A stretch of 64,000 bases of DNA from Topomyia yanbarensis (GCF_030247195.1 NC_080671.1:27645543-27709542), one strand, 5' to 3'; shown: positions 1-10,887, counted from the first letter of the stretch. A program made the numbers and translations. Notes: generated by a model from the letters alone, not told the origin.

Positions 1-148
1 AGGAAGTGGCTTTTTTTTAATTATTCGCGATATAATACTTAGAAATGTAACTGACCTTATAGAGAGAATATTTTAACCATACTTATGTTGTTTCATAACT
101 TGATAATTCAAATGTAAAAAGAAAAACTGATTAATACACTCAGGTTTT

Positions 149-247
149 TTACGCGGTTTTTTGCGCGGTTTTTTACGCGTATTTTGAAATTTGTGCGGTT
201 TTCATTTACGCGGACCCTGAAATTTACGCGGTTTTCATTTATGCGGC
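149..247. repeat. Degenerate ACGCGG minisatellite
   Basis: The stretch is a run of short imperfect repeats built on TTTT(A/G)CGCGG. It starts with 12-nt units and passes into a longer unit of the form TGAAATTTACGCGGTTTTC, present about twice. The short reading frame across it is a by-product of the repetition. No gene is seen in the rest of 1-310. Confidence 0.6.
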
Positions 248-310
248 CTGTATCTGAGAGAATTCCAAAGACAAAATATCAACTATTTCCTGATCTAAAA
301 CTGAAAAGTA

Positions 311-423
311 TTAACCCTCCGGCACTCGCGTCGTTGTATTTTGTGCAACACCTTCCGAAACTCTAACGAAATTTTCTTCCTTGCTCATTCGGGGAGCCAT
401 TCGCGCGAGTGCCGGAGGGTTAA
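311..423 (-). mobile_element. TTAA-flanked MITE, copy A
   Basis: A 113-bp element begins TTAACCCTCCGGCACTCGCG and ends with the reverse complement of that sequence, so the terminal inverted repeats lie directly inside TTAA at both ends. TTAA target duplication with CCC termini is the hallmark of the piggyBac superfamily, so this is best read as a non-autonomous piggyBac-like element. Its interior is the reverse complement of copy B at 36038-36159. Related copies lie at 37504-37621 and 60470-60593. It has no coding capacity. Confidence 0.75.
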
Positions 424-2799
424 GTGAAATTGCTGAAAAAACGCCCCAGGGCTCCAATTCAGCTTTTTATTAACACGAGAAAGCTAAAAACTAAATCCAA
501 GATAACAAAACGCTCCATCAATTGGGATTGAAAAAGAATCCAAATTTACGTTAAAAATTGGATTCTGGCGGGTAAACTCAAAACCTACGGATCTGACCTC
601 ATTCAAAAGTGGCCACACTGCTTGGAACAAGTTAGTTGTTTTGGCGTCCCCTAAAAGACTCCAAGTTAGTGTAAGTTATTGATGAGGAGAATCCGAATTC
701 CGGGAGGTAGTCTAATGCTGTAGTGCTACGATTTTGATTAAAATTTAAGGGAATTTTCTTCGAGGTGTGTACATACAGAATATCTAATTTAAAAAATTAA
801 ATTTTGCTCACCCTGACAAAAATGTGAATCCCCGAAGGAAAAATTGAGTCAAGTTAAAACACCGGTCTTATCCAAACGTATACAGCAATAATATATGCAT
901 AATATTAACTCATTCATAACCCTAATAAAGAAATTATACACGAGCTTTAACCCATATAGTCCAAAGATTCCACATATTGTTTGGATTATACCCTGAACAG
1001 GTCGTTAGGCTCTTGGATCATAAGATGTTTATTAGGTTGAGGGGTTTGACGGTATTGCAAACATCCACAAGCATATTACGTGCAACGGTGCTAAAGAACA
1101 ATTGCTTTAAAATGGTTATTGCGTTATGCCTCGATAGTGGTGCATCGGAGAGACCGAGAGGGCTTATGCGCCTTTTTGTGTTTTGTGTTTTTTCATATTC
1201 TGCCCCTGCACATACTAACGCTTAACCACTAGCCTGTGCGTTCTGATGTGGCCGGCTGGCGGGTCGACGTGGATTGGCTTTTGCTGTGGACTGTGTTTGA
1301 TGACATTGTTTCACAGTTTAATGGCAGTGTTGGTGGACGGGGCTCATAGTAGGGGTCATTGTGCGTCCATTTATCGGTCGCCTTCGTCATCGTGCACAGG
1401 CTAATGAAACTAATTTAATAAATACATAAGTAGATACCTATTAGTTGTCGTTTTGTAATAATTGTAGTTTTTAGTACTAGTGTACAATTGTTTTGTGCTA
1501 GCTAGTCGTATGTCTATCTGTGTATGTGTTCGTCTGAGTATTTGTGACAGTTGGGTCAGGGAATCGATGCAGAACTGTGCATTCGATTCTATTCATTCGA
1601 GAAGGTTGGATAGGATAAATTACTTCAACAAAACCTTAAATGGAATTTGCACATTGAACAGATTCACAGAAAAATAACCGAATTTCTCGGTATACTTCGA
1701 CAGAGTAGTGACATATTACCTACTAAAGAAAAAAGAACCTGTTTTACGCACACGTTCACTCACAATTATGTTACGTGAGCATTATTTGGCAAAATGCACC
1801 CAAAACTACGTTATCAGTAAAATCTCTAAACATTAAACAAATTTATTAGAACTATTTTCTGGGAACAGTATCTAGACCCCAACCACTGATCTGTACACTA
1901 CCAATAGCATAATGAACTTTAACCGAATCAAATATTATAAATCGGTTTTATTTATTTTCAAAATAAAAATAATTTAATTAGACATAATCTAAATCTTCAA
2001 TCGTTGAGTGAACTACGCTGATTCAATACACGAAACGTTAGGAATCTAAGGATAATGACACCAAGAACCAATTACATTAGACATGGTTGTATATACCCTG
2101 CTATCGAAAATTTAAATAATTTTCAGTTAAACTTAAAAATTCCAAATTCGATTTCTACATTAAAAAAGCACTAAGGATATACGTCGTAGAAAACAAAACT
2201 TAAAAAATTACTAGAACGTGTTCAATACTCTCATTTGCATAATTCCCTTTCGAAAAAAGACCTCCCAATCAGTTTTCGGACTGTCTGAGTTTTATCAAAA
2301 CTAACTATTTGCGTTGTATTAAAATAAGTAAGGGAAAATTCAAGAAATATGATAAATTGTAATGAATATTGTACATGTTTTAAAGGGGTTTTTACGCCTG
2401 AGATCGAAACATATAAAAATTATGAAATACTTCCATCTTGGCTTGTCCTCTTGTCGAAAAAATTTAATTAAAAAATTAATACAATAATAAATTAAGGTAC
2501 AATCAATTTACTGACGCACGTGAAGCATACATGATGAAATTTCAACGGAATGCAATTGTCGTTAATGGTAAATAAACAATATTTGTTGCATTTAGACGAG
2601 TTAAAGTAGTTTGATTGCATGTTTCATGTGTTTTTCTCTTCTACTTCATTTGTCTGTTTGTTTTGTACTTCTATTAGTCTGCTTTTTCGTTACTCATGTA
2701 TACCAAAATAGTATCGGTCAATTTATACATATTTAATCAATCTCTTTGCATCTTTTTTTTTTCTTTATTGGGCATGTTATGATTTCTTTTATTACTATA
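424..2799. other. Gene-free AT-rich stretch
   Basis: No reading frame here resembles a known protein and I see no exon signals that chain together. The only structure noted is a repeat segment at about 955-1018 whose inverted copy lies near 42610-42675. Confidence 0.5.
955..1018 (+). repeat. Dispersed repeat, inverted partner near 42.6 kb
   Basis: The segment around ACCCTGAACAGGTCGTTAGG reappears in inverse orientation at about 42610-42675 with few differences over roughly 50 bases. This is a dispersed repeat of unknown family. I cannot define its ends. Confidence 0.55.
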
Positions 2800-4300
2800 T
2801 CTATGCTATACTCTATCTATACTCATATACGTACAAACGCTTGTGACCTCCGCGATAACACAAACCTGGTAACAAAACGCGACAAATTACAATCATCTAC
2901 ACATACTTGCGCCCGCGATTTTGCCAACATTAGGACATCTCGGTAGTTAATTAAACGATGTAACACCTATAAACTTACAAACGTGGTCTCAAGCATTAAC
3001 CCACCACTCGCGCGATCCTGAAACGGTCACGTCCGGTAGTCTAGTGGTTCTAGAGGCCTAGACTCATTCCTTCAGTTGGACCAATAAAAAAATTACGCTC
3101 ATATTCACTAGGCAACACGTTAACATACAAATACTTGAACCCTTCGCGACCATCAACGGTACCTACACCGGTGATCTCGCAAACATAATAACATCCCGGT
3201 GATAAGGTGAACGTCTCAGTGCTTATAAATTTTCAAACACGGTCTCAAGCGTTAAAAACTCCCGCGCTCACACGACAATGAATCGGTCACTTCCGGAAGT
3301 TTTTTTTGTTTTGATTATAGAGGTTTTAACCTTTTGGTCATTCACATCATTGGGTTAGAAAAATCTCTTTTGGAAAAATTTCTAACCCTATGTGCGGGGT
3401 TAGGAATCGAACTCAGGTGAGCTGCCCGTCGCTCTACAATTCTTCCGGAAGTCTATCCCTAGCATCAGCAGACTAGGTTTATGCCTTCAATGGGACCAAT
3501 TAAAAAAAGAAAGCTCTCATATCCGCTGGACAAGAAATTCTATGACGTCATGCCCGCGAATTCTGGTGATATGGGGTAACTCATTCCCTGTCAGAATGTG
3601 AATTTTACACCGAAAACTATATATAAGAATGACGGTCCGCGTGACCATCTAAGAACGCACGCGAATATGTCAATAGCTGCACGGTTACAAAATCAAATTT
3701 ATATACGCGAAGACACAGGCACGCGAGCCCATGCGACAAACACTTTAACATACGAACGCTTAAGCCCTTCGCGATCAACAACGCCCACGATCGCGCAAAC
3801 TTCATAACACCCTGGTAAAATGGTGAATGTTTTAGCACTTACGAAGTTTCAAACTCGGTCTCAAACGCGAACCTTCAAACATCCGCGTTAATCCGTGATC
3901 ATGAATCGGTCACGTCCGGAAATCATTACCATCCATCCTAGTAACTTAGGCCCATACATTCAGTTGGACCAATCAAAAAATAAAGCTCATATACACTAGA
4001 CAACACCTTCCATGGCGACATGACCGGAAACTCAAGTGATATGGAAGATCTGACTTTCTTTTAGCATCTGAGCCGTACATCAAAAATTAAGTATTAGAAT
4101 CATGGTCCGCGCGCGATTATCCAAGACCACACGCGAATATGCGAAAGGCACACGGTTATAAAATATGCTGAATTGATACACGCGAAGTTACATGCAAGTT
4201 AGCACACGCGGCATACAAACGCATACGCGACTGAACACGCTAACGTTTGTGATGCTCGAGCCTTTCGCGATGATACACGCGATCGCAAAGTCTGAATATC
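2800..4300 (+). repeat. CGCGA-rich tandem repeat, unit about 475 bp
   Basis: Successive segments share the same ordered landmarks: ACGCGAATATG, CTTCGCGATC, CGGTCTCA, CGGTCACGTCCGG, TTGGACCAAT and TGGTCCGCG. The CGCGAATATG landmark recurs at about 3660 and 4133, giving a period near 475 bp. The first unit (about 2820-3170) is shortened by an internal deletion, and the second carries a SINE insertion at 3301-3441. A further single copy lies at 59101-59385. The frames at 3598-3838 and 4192-4471 lie inside the repeat and are not credible genes. Confidence 0.65.
3301..3441 (-). mobile_element. tRNA-derived SINE (5' divergent) with target duplication
   Basis: On the minus strand the element has a B-box-like GAGTTCGATTCC, then the body shared with the SINE at 14109-14272 (GGGTTAGAAA, then AGAGATTTTTCTAACCC, then GGTTAAAACCTCTATAAT), and ends in an A-rich tail. 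An 11-bp direct repeat, CTTCCGGAAGT, flanks it exactly at 3290-3300 and 3442-3452. The insertion interrupts one unit of the CGCGA-rich tandem repeat. The tRNA-like head is poorly preserved. Confidence 0.8.
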
Positions 4301-4338
4301 ACATTCGTAATCACAGCCCGCTGCAATTGGCCTTAAGT

Positions 4339-4375
4339 AGGCAATGTCGCCCACTAAAAGTGGGCGATATTGCCT
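4339..4375. repeat. Short hairpin
   Basis: AGGCAATGTCGCCCACT is followed after three A residues by AGTGGGCGATATTGCCT, forming 17-bp arms with one mismatch. The purpose is unknown. It may be the core of a small foldback element. Confidence 0.5.
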
Positions 4376-4504
4376 GTCTCGTCTGCAGTTGTAGTGTGTG
4401 ATTCTGACGAGGAGCTCTTTCGAGAACTTACAGCTCCGGTAGGACAACTCTAGAAAAAATAGCTCATTCATAATGTCACCCAGTTAAACCCATCCCGAAA
4501 CCGG

Positions 4505-4622
4505 TTCGGAATCCTGAATGGATTTCAGCTCAAATGCAACAACCGAATGCGACTTATTCTGTTTCGAAATCGGTTGTCGCATTTGGGATGGAATCCATGC
4601 TGAATCCATTCAGGATTTCGAA
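4505..4622. mobile_element. Small palindromic MITE-like element
   Basis: The outer arms are TTCGGAATCCTGAATGGATT and AATCCATTCAGGATTTCGAA. Inner arms CAAATGCAACAACCGA and TCGGTTGTCGCATTTG also pair. The 118-bp whole therefore folds into a long imperfect hairpin with no coding content. No target-site duplication was resolved. Confidence 0.55.
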
Positions 4623-5283
4623 TCAAATTCTAAATGGTTTGACCATTAGTAGGTTACTAGAGCTCGAAATTCTTTCATGGCAAATATTTTCTAGGCGAAT
4701 TGTTCAGTCTTCGGAAATGAATAAATATGTTTCAAATGTCGCCAGCACATTACTTTCATCGACTGATGCATACGCTCTGAGCGTTTGATTAGATGCGTCA
4801 TGAATTTTGTATAAATCATTATAGTACTTTTCATGGGCACATTTTGTCTATTGCATTGCAATCCAACGATAGATGATACATGCCGTTACATCTTCACCAT
4901 CGCATATTGACGCGTCTTGTCATCCTTTCTAGACCATTCATTTGTATTATATGGATGGTTACGCATTAAGCTAGTCCTCCTCTAGTGGTATCAAACCGCT
5001 TGTATTGTACATTGTTGTTGGGCATTTCAGCCTTGTAGTCTACCTTGATCGGAGAAAGAACTAACTGATCATTCTTTCATTTTTAACTGGATAAAACTCC
5101 TTGTTTAGTCGAATCCCTTCTATTTCTCTGACTTTTGTTGAATAAATCCGTAAATGCCTTTACGTCCCAACATCTTCAAAGCAGTCTTTATTGTGAGCAT
5201 GTTCGGCTATAGTTCCGACTATTTCCCTAAAACTAATTTTCAGAACCGAAATCGATAAAGCGGTAAACCCTTGTGATGAACGA

Positions 5284-5529
5284 TTAATCCGATTCATCCG
5301 CCTGTTGGTTCATACGCGCAAGCTTTGAAGTGTCAGACCCGGAACCGAAATAGGATTGTACTCGGTACATAGTTTTGGCAAACCGGCTAGAAGTAGAATC
5401 GGGAGCATCATGCACTGATATGGCATTTTTGAAACTTCCAAATAATCGCAATCCTGCTTTTATCATGAAGATCGTGAATTTCGTTTTTTCGTCGTCAATT
5501 CCAGACAAATTAATGGAATCGACCAACAA
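5284..5529 (-). pseudogene. Probable LTR-retroelement gag relic
   Basis: An 81-residue frame contains DDEKTKFTIFMIKAG, a glycine-serine stretch QSYFGSGSD, and a C-terminal KLARMNQQADESD. The last part resembles the region of insect retroelement Gag proteins just before the zinc knuckle, where phrases such as multi-Gln plus ADES are common. No protease or RT is visible next to it, so it is an isolated relic. The assignment rests on motif flavour only and could be wrong. Confidence 0.35.
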
Positions 5530-6399
5530 ATCTTTCTAAGATGTAGTCGACATGTAGCTCATCGGTGGGAGTCAGCTATTTTCGTCCGCGTCCCTTATCA
5601 CTTATTTTTATATAGTGATTCACCAGCAAAGCGCTATCTTTGAAAATGAACCACCTCGGCTATGCAACTAATTTTTTCGATTTTTTTATGCAAATGTGAT
5701 TTGATGGCATTGTAGGGGAACGCGTATCCGCATGTTGATGCCAATCGAGTGGACATTTCTTTAGACTGAGCAAACTAATTCCTTTGTTTGTTTAGTGTTT
5801 ATTTGACCAACTAGGAAACTAGTTCACTGGGTATTTAATGCGAGTGGAGAATACGCATGGTTTTGTCTGAGTGAATGATGACTTTTGAGTTATGTATGAG
5901 GACTGAGAATTAACAATTCGCTAGAAAAATTCAAGTCTAGTTGCCAATTTTCGGCAGTCATATCAGCACGAAGAACAAACGTTTTTTGTCATATTCACTG
6001 GTTTACTTTTAGTCCATGAAACCATCAATAAATTCTATTAATTGTTCTTATTGTATTGAGCATTTGCATATGCTTTGGAGTAGCAACTGCACTATATTAT
6101 TGTTACGTTAACAATATTTCTTCATAAGCATAAAGATATTGTAGCTTGATTATTGACGCATAAGGTGACAAATTAGTTTCTTTTCATTCTTATTGTTTTA
6201 GGCTTGTTCTAGTAATTATCGTAATGCGCATATGTCGTCGGTTGTATATCCGACATACAAAGTTAGGTATTTCGATAGGGCTTATTTTATACCGTTTAAG
6301 ATGTGCTTTAGATAGCATAACAACACGCGCTAATAATTATAAGAATCAATCGTCCACGGGAAAAGAAGCCAGTGCAATTGTGATTAATAATAATACCAA
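5530..6399. other. Gene-free stretch
   Basis: Both strands carry frequent stops and no recognisable domain or repeat boundary. I see nothing to annotate. Confidence 0.45.
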
Positions 6400-6625
6400 T
6401 ATTTTTACACGATAAATAACGCGTGTATTCCGAAGCCTTTAATTACATAGATATATCGACAAATGTCTTGACATAATAAAAGTAATCGCTTTTCATTATA
6501 TTGCATGGTTTTTTGGAACGTCGTGTTTCGCCGGAATTAAGGAGCAAGGAATAATCTAATCGTTCAACTGCCATTTGATTTAATTGAACATATGAAACAC
6601 TTCCGACTGTCGATAATACTCATCA
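6400..6625 (+). repeat. Dispersed repeat part 1 (partner 26745-26960)
   Basis: The segment contains CACGATAAATAA, TTAATTACATAG, TTTCGCCGGAAT and a (C/A)ACTTCCGACTGTCG-like end. The same order of landmarks occurs at 26745-26960, with clear similarity. Together with 7890-8080 (partner 27127-27325) it forms one element present twice. The left copy has later material between its two halves. Confidence 0.55.
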
Positions 6626-6673
6626 GCGGGTCGAGTGCTGCCCGAAGGTGAATAGATAATTTTAGAATTCAGT

Positions 6674-6980
6674 AACTAGGCGGTGCTAGGGAAAATATAA
6701 CTTCCAGTACATGTTAGGTGATGTTTTGTCACGAAAGTTTAATAATTTAGGAAAATGTTTTCTGTAAAGTTTCTGAGGACGACAAGAACTGTTTGATAAT
6801 GTAATGATTACAATGAATCACCCGCTAGGTGGCGCTAGTGAGAATACATCTTTTTATTTCAGTATCTCCAAATGATGACAATTTAGAAGAGTGATATCAT
6901 CAGCAAAGTTGCTCGAGATGTCAAGGACTACCCGATGGTGACACATTAGTATGGAATACTCTCACTATGCGGCGCTAGTG
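6674..6980 (+). repeat. Tandem repeat, period about 145 bp, GGCGCTAGTGAG motif
   Basis: The motif CTAGGCGGTGCTAGG recurs as CTAGGTGGCGCTAGTG and then CTATGCGGCGCTAGTG at about 6674, 6824 and 6964, giving spacings of 150 and 140. Sequence between the motifs is only loosely conserved. It appears to interrupt the dispersed repeat described at 6400-6625 and 7890-8080. Confidence 0.5.
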
Positions 6981-7129
6981 AGCGTACAAGCGTACTAGTC
7001 AAAACACATCTACTACAGCCAACTCTAATAAGCAGCCATCGACACTTACAGATGAACCCAAAACAACGGCCTAATTAACTATTAATGAAGGGACAACGAC
7101 CACGACAACCGCTCCCAAACCAACAACTA

Positions 7130-7470
7130 GTATCAACAATAAAGAATCAAATACCGATGAAGACGGATTTACAACGGCGACCCGTAAGAACAAGGAAACA
7201 ATTATGAACCTCTAATCATGAACAACAAAAAAGCAGTACCGATGATGACGTGGATGTGAACGATAACGCGAGAGAAGGCAGACTGAACGACCCCCAAGCT
7301 GCGATGGATAAAGCAACTAATACCTCACCGCCAAGGAAAGGATCTCAACACGTAGCAGCAAATCGCGTTAACAAAATCTGGCAGACAGACACTCTGAGTA
7401 TTTTTTTAGTTTTACTTTTTGTAAAAACCAAAAAGATCCAAGGCTCAGTTGTGCTAACGCCTTGAGCCAT
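7130..7470 (+). pseudogene. Degenerate retroelement fragment (partner 17730-18040)
   Basis: The DNA matches 17730-18040 through landmarks GATGAAGACGGAT, AAAGCAGTACCGA, GATAACGCGAGAGAAGGCA, CACCGCCAAGGAA and GAGCCATGT. Both copies encode a polar peptide with DEDG then TTATR, and later PPRK, in broken frames. Such low-complexity polar sequence fits the ORF1 region of a non-LTR retrotransposon, but the family is not identified. Confidence 0.45.
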
Positions 7471-7889
7471 GTCAAAAAAATCTAAAAAAAACTGGTAGAC
7501 CATTTGCAGGAAATCTACCCAAAATTTACGATGTGGGCGATTTGAGGGTTAAATTTTTTCGGAGTTAATGCAATGTTACGTTGGCGCAAATTCGCTAAGG
7601 TTGCATTAGTGTAATATGATGAGGCTAAATCAGGCCAAAGCACCATAAAAGTGCATAAAAAGTTTTTATGACTTGTGCAGTGATTCGCATAGACTTGCAG
7701 ATTCAAAACTTGTCCGGATTGTATTTCTCACACGTTATGGCTTTACATCGCATAATTTTCTTAAGAAGTTTCAACCACGCCATTGTGATGAAAAAAACCC
7801 TCTCTACAAAGTTTTTCTTGTCAAACACTACGCAAAACAAAATATTACAAGATTATATTGTCTACCAAGCCATACCTTCTGATCTTTTC

Positions 7890-8080
7890 CCTTTTCTACT
7901 AACACAATTCCTTTCCCCAGTTACTCGTGGAGTTGCAGAGGTAATCTTGGTCTCTATCAACAGCGAACTAACATTTCTTTCCTTCCCCGGTAGAGCAGTA
8001 TTAGACGTGGCCGACGTTGTTATTGACCATTTTATGAACATGTTGGGTCAGTGAAACATGCACAATGAGAATGATTCGCA
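7890..8080 (+). repeat. Dispersed repeat part 2 (partner 27127-27325)
   Basis: Shared landmarks with 27127-27325 are CTACTAACA, GTGGAGTTGCAGAGGT (GTGGAGATGCAAAGGT in the partner), CATTTCTTTCCTTCCCCGGT, GACGTGGCCG and GTTATTGAC. The 128-residue frame at 7668-8054 overlaps this repeat but is not conserved in the partner copy, so I do not call it a gene. Confidence 0.5.
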
Positions 8081-9271
8081 AAGCATCATTTTTTGGTTCA
8101 CTGTGCATTTTCGATCATTCGGCCAATCATGAAGTGCAATTACGGGCAGTCTGTCTAAGCTAAGTTGGTAATTATTCAATGCTTACTTTAATCAGAGTTT
8201 CTTCAACCGCTCTCCGTTAAGTTCCATTTGAAATGACATTTTCATACGGAAACAACGAATTTATGTTCATTTTACGAATGATTGTTACAGCCGCATAATT
8301 TTTTGCTCTTCATTTTGCGATCACGCAAAAACACCCACTCAAGCGGACGATAAAGAACTGCTCAGAATGATTCGTCAACGACGTCGGGTTTCGATGATTA
8401 AGATATGATGAGAGCCTAAACTTGCTTACTTGCCAACAACTCAGTCAATTCAACGTTTGCCACTGAACTTTTGGCATAAAATACTACTAGAGTTATCCGA
8501 AACAAAGAGATGTTCTTATTAGCACATTCTTTGAATAATTTTGCCGGCACTACGTACCGGTGACACTGCTTTCCGTACAGAGCTTAAAAGACACATGTTT
8601 TCTAGAGAAGCGCGTGAAGGATGGCCAATGTATTGCTTTGGTATCAGCCGTCACTACGGCACACGCAATGATCAACTCACCAACACATTGCTCCATGATA
8701 ACCGCTCTCTTGTGGCCATCGCGTGCCTACTGAGATGTTGGAAGGTTCTCTGCTAGCTACCATACCAACGAAAGTCAGCTGTCAGGTGTGAATGAATTTC
8801 TTTTTACTATTCCATTTGCACAAGTACGGTACTAGTGTAGTTCGGTGAAGATTCAAGGGTGAATCCTGCTTAGATTTTGGATTTTTGGTAACCAATTGTT
8901 ATGTGATTGTTTAAGCTTTGAACGAATAAGTTTACGGAAACGTTTTAATCAAGCTCTTATCGTTGCTTCCTGATAAGAGTTTAATTTGATTACTTTCGGG
9001 AACACCCTTGTTAAAAACGCACAGGTATATCTAGCGAGATGATTTTCTTAAACAGAATTTAATTAGAATAATTCATAGATCACACCCATGTCTAAACTAA
9101 CATCGTTAATTAGACAAACCTGCCTTCTAAAGCACCCAATTGGACGACCCAATATTGCAACATCTGTGAACAATCATCGATGTGTTCATAGTCATGAGCA
9201 GACCGCCGCACGTTACGTAGTAAAACGAGAGGTAAGCTATAGATATTGCTGAGTAATGCTCGCTCAGTGTA
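8081..9271. other. Intergenic region upstream of the first hydrolase
   Basis: No coding region or clear repeat was recognised. The promoter of the hydrolase at 9272 must lie here or close by, but I cannot point to a TATA box or initiator with confidence. Confidence 0.4.
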
Positions 9272-10222
9272 ATGTCCAAAGTCCACGTTTTAAACATTGA
9301 TTCATTTTTGCGTAAGGTCGAGGAAGTTAAAATCCCGGTTCCGTATGGTGAAATCGCTGGAAAATGGTGGGGACCAAAGGACGTTCGACCAATCATATCC
9401 CTGCATGGATGGCAAGACAACGCAGGGACATTTGATACTCTGATACCACTACTGCCACATCACATAAGCTTTTTGGCGATCGACTTCCCGGGACATGGTT
9501 TGTCATCTCGTATCCCCGACGGAATGTCATACCATACGCATGACAGCGTTTATCTGCTGACACTCATCATGAAGGAGTACAACTGGAATAAAATCTCATT
9601 GTTAGGGCACTCCATGGGCTCAATAATTGGCATGGTTTTCTCGTCGATATTTCCCGATAAGGTTGATTTGTATATTGGTATAGATGCTCTAAAACCGCAC
9701 ATAGGTAACCCTGCAAAACTGGCAGAGCGACTGAACAAAAAAATACCCGAGATGCTTATTGCTGACATTCGAAATCGAGAGAAGCAGGAACCACCGTCAT
9801 ATAATTATGACGAGCTCGTAGAACGACTTCACCAAGCAACGAACAAATCAGTAACTAAGGAAGCAGCGCCCTATCTGCTAGAGCGAAACATAAAAAAATC
9901 ATCGAAAAACCCGGATAAGTACTACTTTGCCCGTGACAGCCGACTCAAGCACAGCGTCGGTGTTGGTTGGGGGCAGGATGTTAATTTAGAGCTGGCCAAA
10001 AGAATGACTATGCCTTACATGTTCATCAAAGCGCTACACTCGCCGTACTACGAGGATAAGAAGTACTTTGAGGAGTACGTCAAGGTTGTGAAAGAGGTTA
10101 ATCCATTGTTCGAGCTGGAGTTTGTGGATAGTACACATCACCTGCACCTGACCGAACCGCAGAAGATTGTCCCGATGATAACGAAATTCTTGTGCAAACA
10201 CTGGCAGAAGCAGGAAATATAA
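9272..10222 (+). CDS. Serine hydrolase-like alpha/beta hydrolase (SERHL/kraken type)
   Basis: A 316-residue protein of the alpha/beta hydrolase fold, close to animal serine hydrolase-like proteins and Drosophila kraken. These are presumed carboxylester hydrolases whose natural substrate is poorly known. Visible landmarks are the oxyanion-loop HGW at residues 45-47, DFPGHG at 71-76, the nucleophile elbow GHSMG with Ser114 at 112-116, IDALKP near 137-142, and a C-terminal THHLHL that supplies the catalytic His around residues 289-292. The length is normal for the family. The ATG at 9272 opens the frame with no intron signal before the conserved core. There is no signal peptide, so it is probably intracellular. 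A paralogue lies in convergent orientation at 10888-11885, which suggests a local duplication. Confidence 0.88.
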   Translation: MSKVHVLNIDSFLRKVEEVKIPVPYGEIAGKWWGPKDVRPIISLHGWQDNAGTFDTLIPLLPHHISFLAIDFPGHGLSSRIPDGMSYHTHDSVYLLTLIMKEYNWNKISLLGHSMGSIIGMVFSSIFPDKVDLYIGIDALKPHIGNPAKLAERLNKKIPEMLIADIRNREKQEPPSYNYDELVERLHQATNKSVTKEAAPYLLERNIKKSSKNPDKYYFARDSRLKHSVGVGWGQDVNLELAKRMTMPYMFIKALHSPYYEDKKYFEEYVKVVKEVNPLFELEFVDSTHHLHLTEPQKIVPMITKFLCKHWQKQEI

Positions 10223-10887
10223 ACGACGTTCGTTCTGCTGGTTTGACTGTGTATATATTTTTATTTTTCATTTTTTTATTTAAATTTCGGAAGCTAGGCG
10301 TATTTGGGAGTAAAGCGACCGCCCTATTCTCACAGTCCGGGACCCTATTCTCACAGTCACGTCACCTAGTGGCTAGAAAAGCATTTACTTCTATAGTCAC
10401 TAGGCGACGTGACTGTGAGAATAGGGCCCCCGATCAGCTAAAACGGTCTTTAGAGAATAATTTAGGAAGGTTTTCGATTGTCTAGTGTCTAGCAAACCGG
10501 AAATTTTCAATTTATTCGTCTAAAAATCTGCCCGTCACCCATATTTTTCAGTTACCTAACTCGCATCTTTTTTTTACTGAAGCTACTCAAGTAGGGAATT
10601 TTTGTTGTTTCATTAAAAGATCACAAATTGTTATGAAAAGAATCCTCATGACACCGTTTTTAATCGTTTTTCTATGTTAATTTTGAATTAATTTATTACA
10701 TGAAGCGATTTAAGTCGGCCATTCTTATAAATACGTTAACACTTTAAACAGATTGAAATATTATTGATGAAAGGACAAGCTATATTTGTCAACCATTTCC
10801 AGAAGAGATGAAATTGCAACAATGTAAGTAAATATTGCATAAATCTAGGATCATTATCTATTTTAACAAACAATGATATCTCCAGAG
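10223..10887. other. Spacer between the convergent hydrolase genes
   Basis: This AT-rich spacer holds the 3' ends of both hydrolase transcripts and a hairpin element at 10339-10430. No other coding sequence is recognised. Confidence 0.5.
10321..10430. mobile_element. CCCTATTCTCACAGTCACGT hairpin MITE, copy 1
   Basis: From 10339 to 10430 the sequence forms a hairpin. CCCTATTCTCACAGTCACGT on the left pairs with ACGTGACTGTGAGAATAGGG on the right, and the pairing continues imperfectly through CACCTAGTGGCTAGA. A 17-base piece of the left tip is also repeated just before it (10322-10338). A second copy of the same family is at 31977-32069. No unambiguous target duplication was found. Confidence 0.7.

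Noticed and set aside
3598..4471. Short frames in the CGCGA-rich array
   Set aside because: They follow the repeat units and are not maintained between units.
7668..8054. 128-residue open frame
   Set aside because: It overlaps a dispersed repeat whose partner at 27127-27325 does not keep the frame, and no domain is visible.
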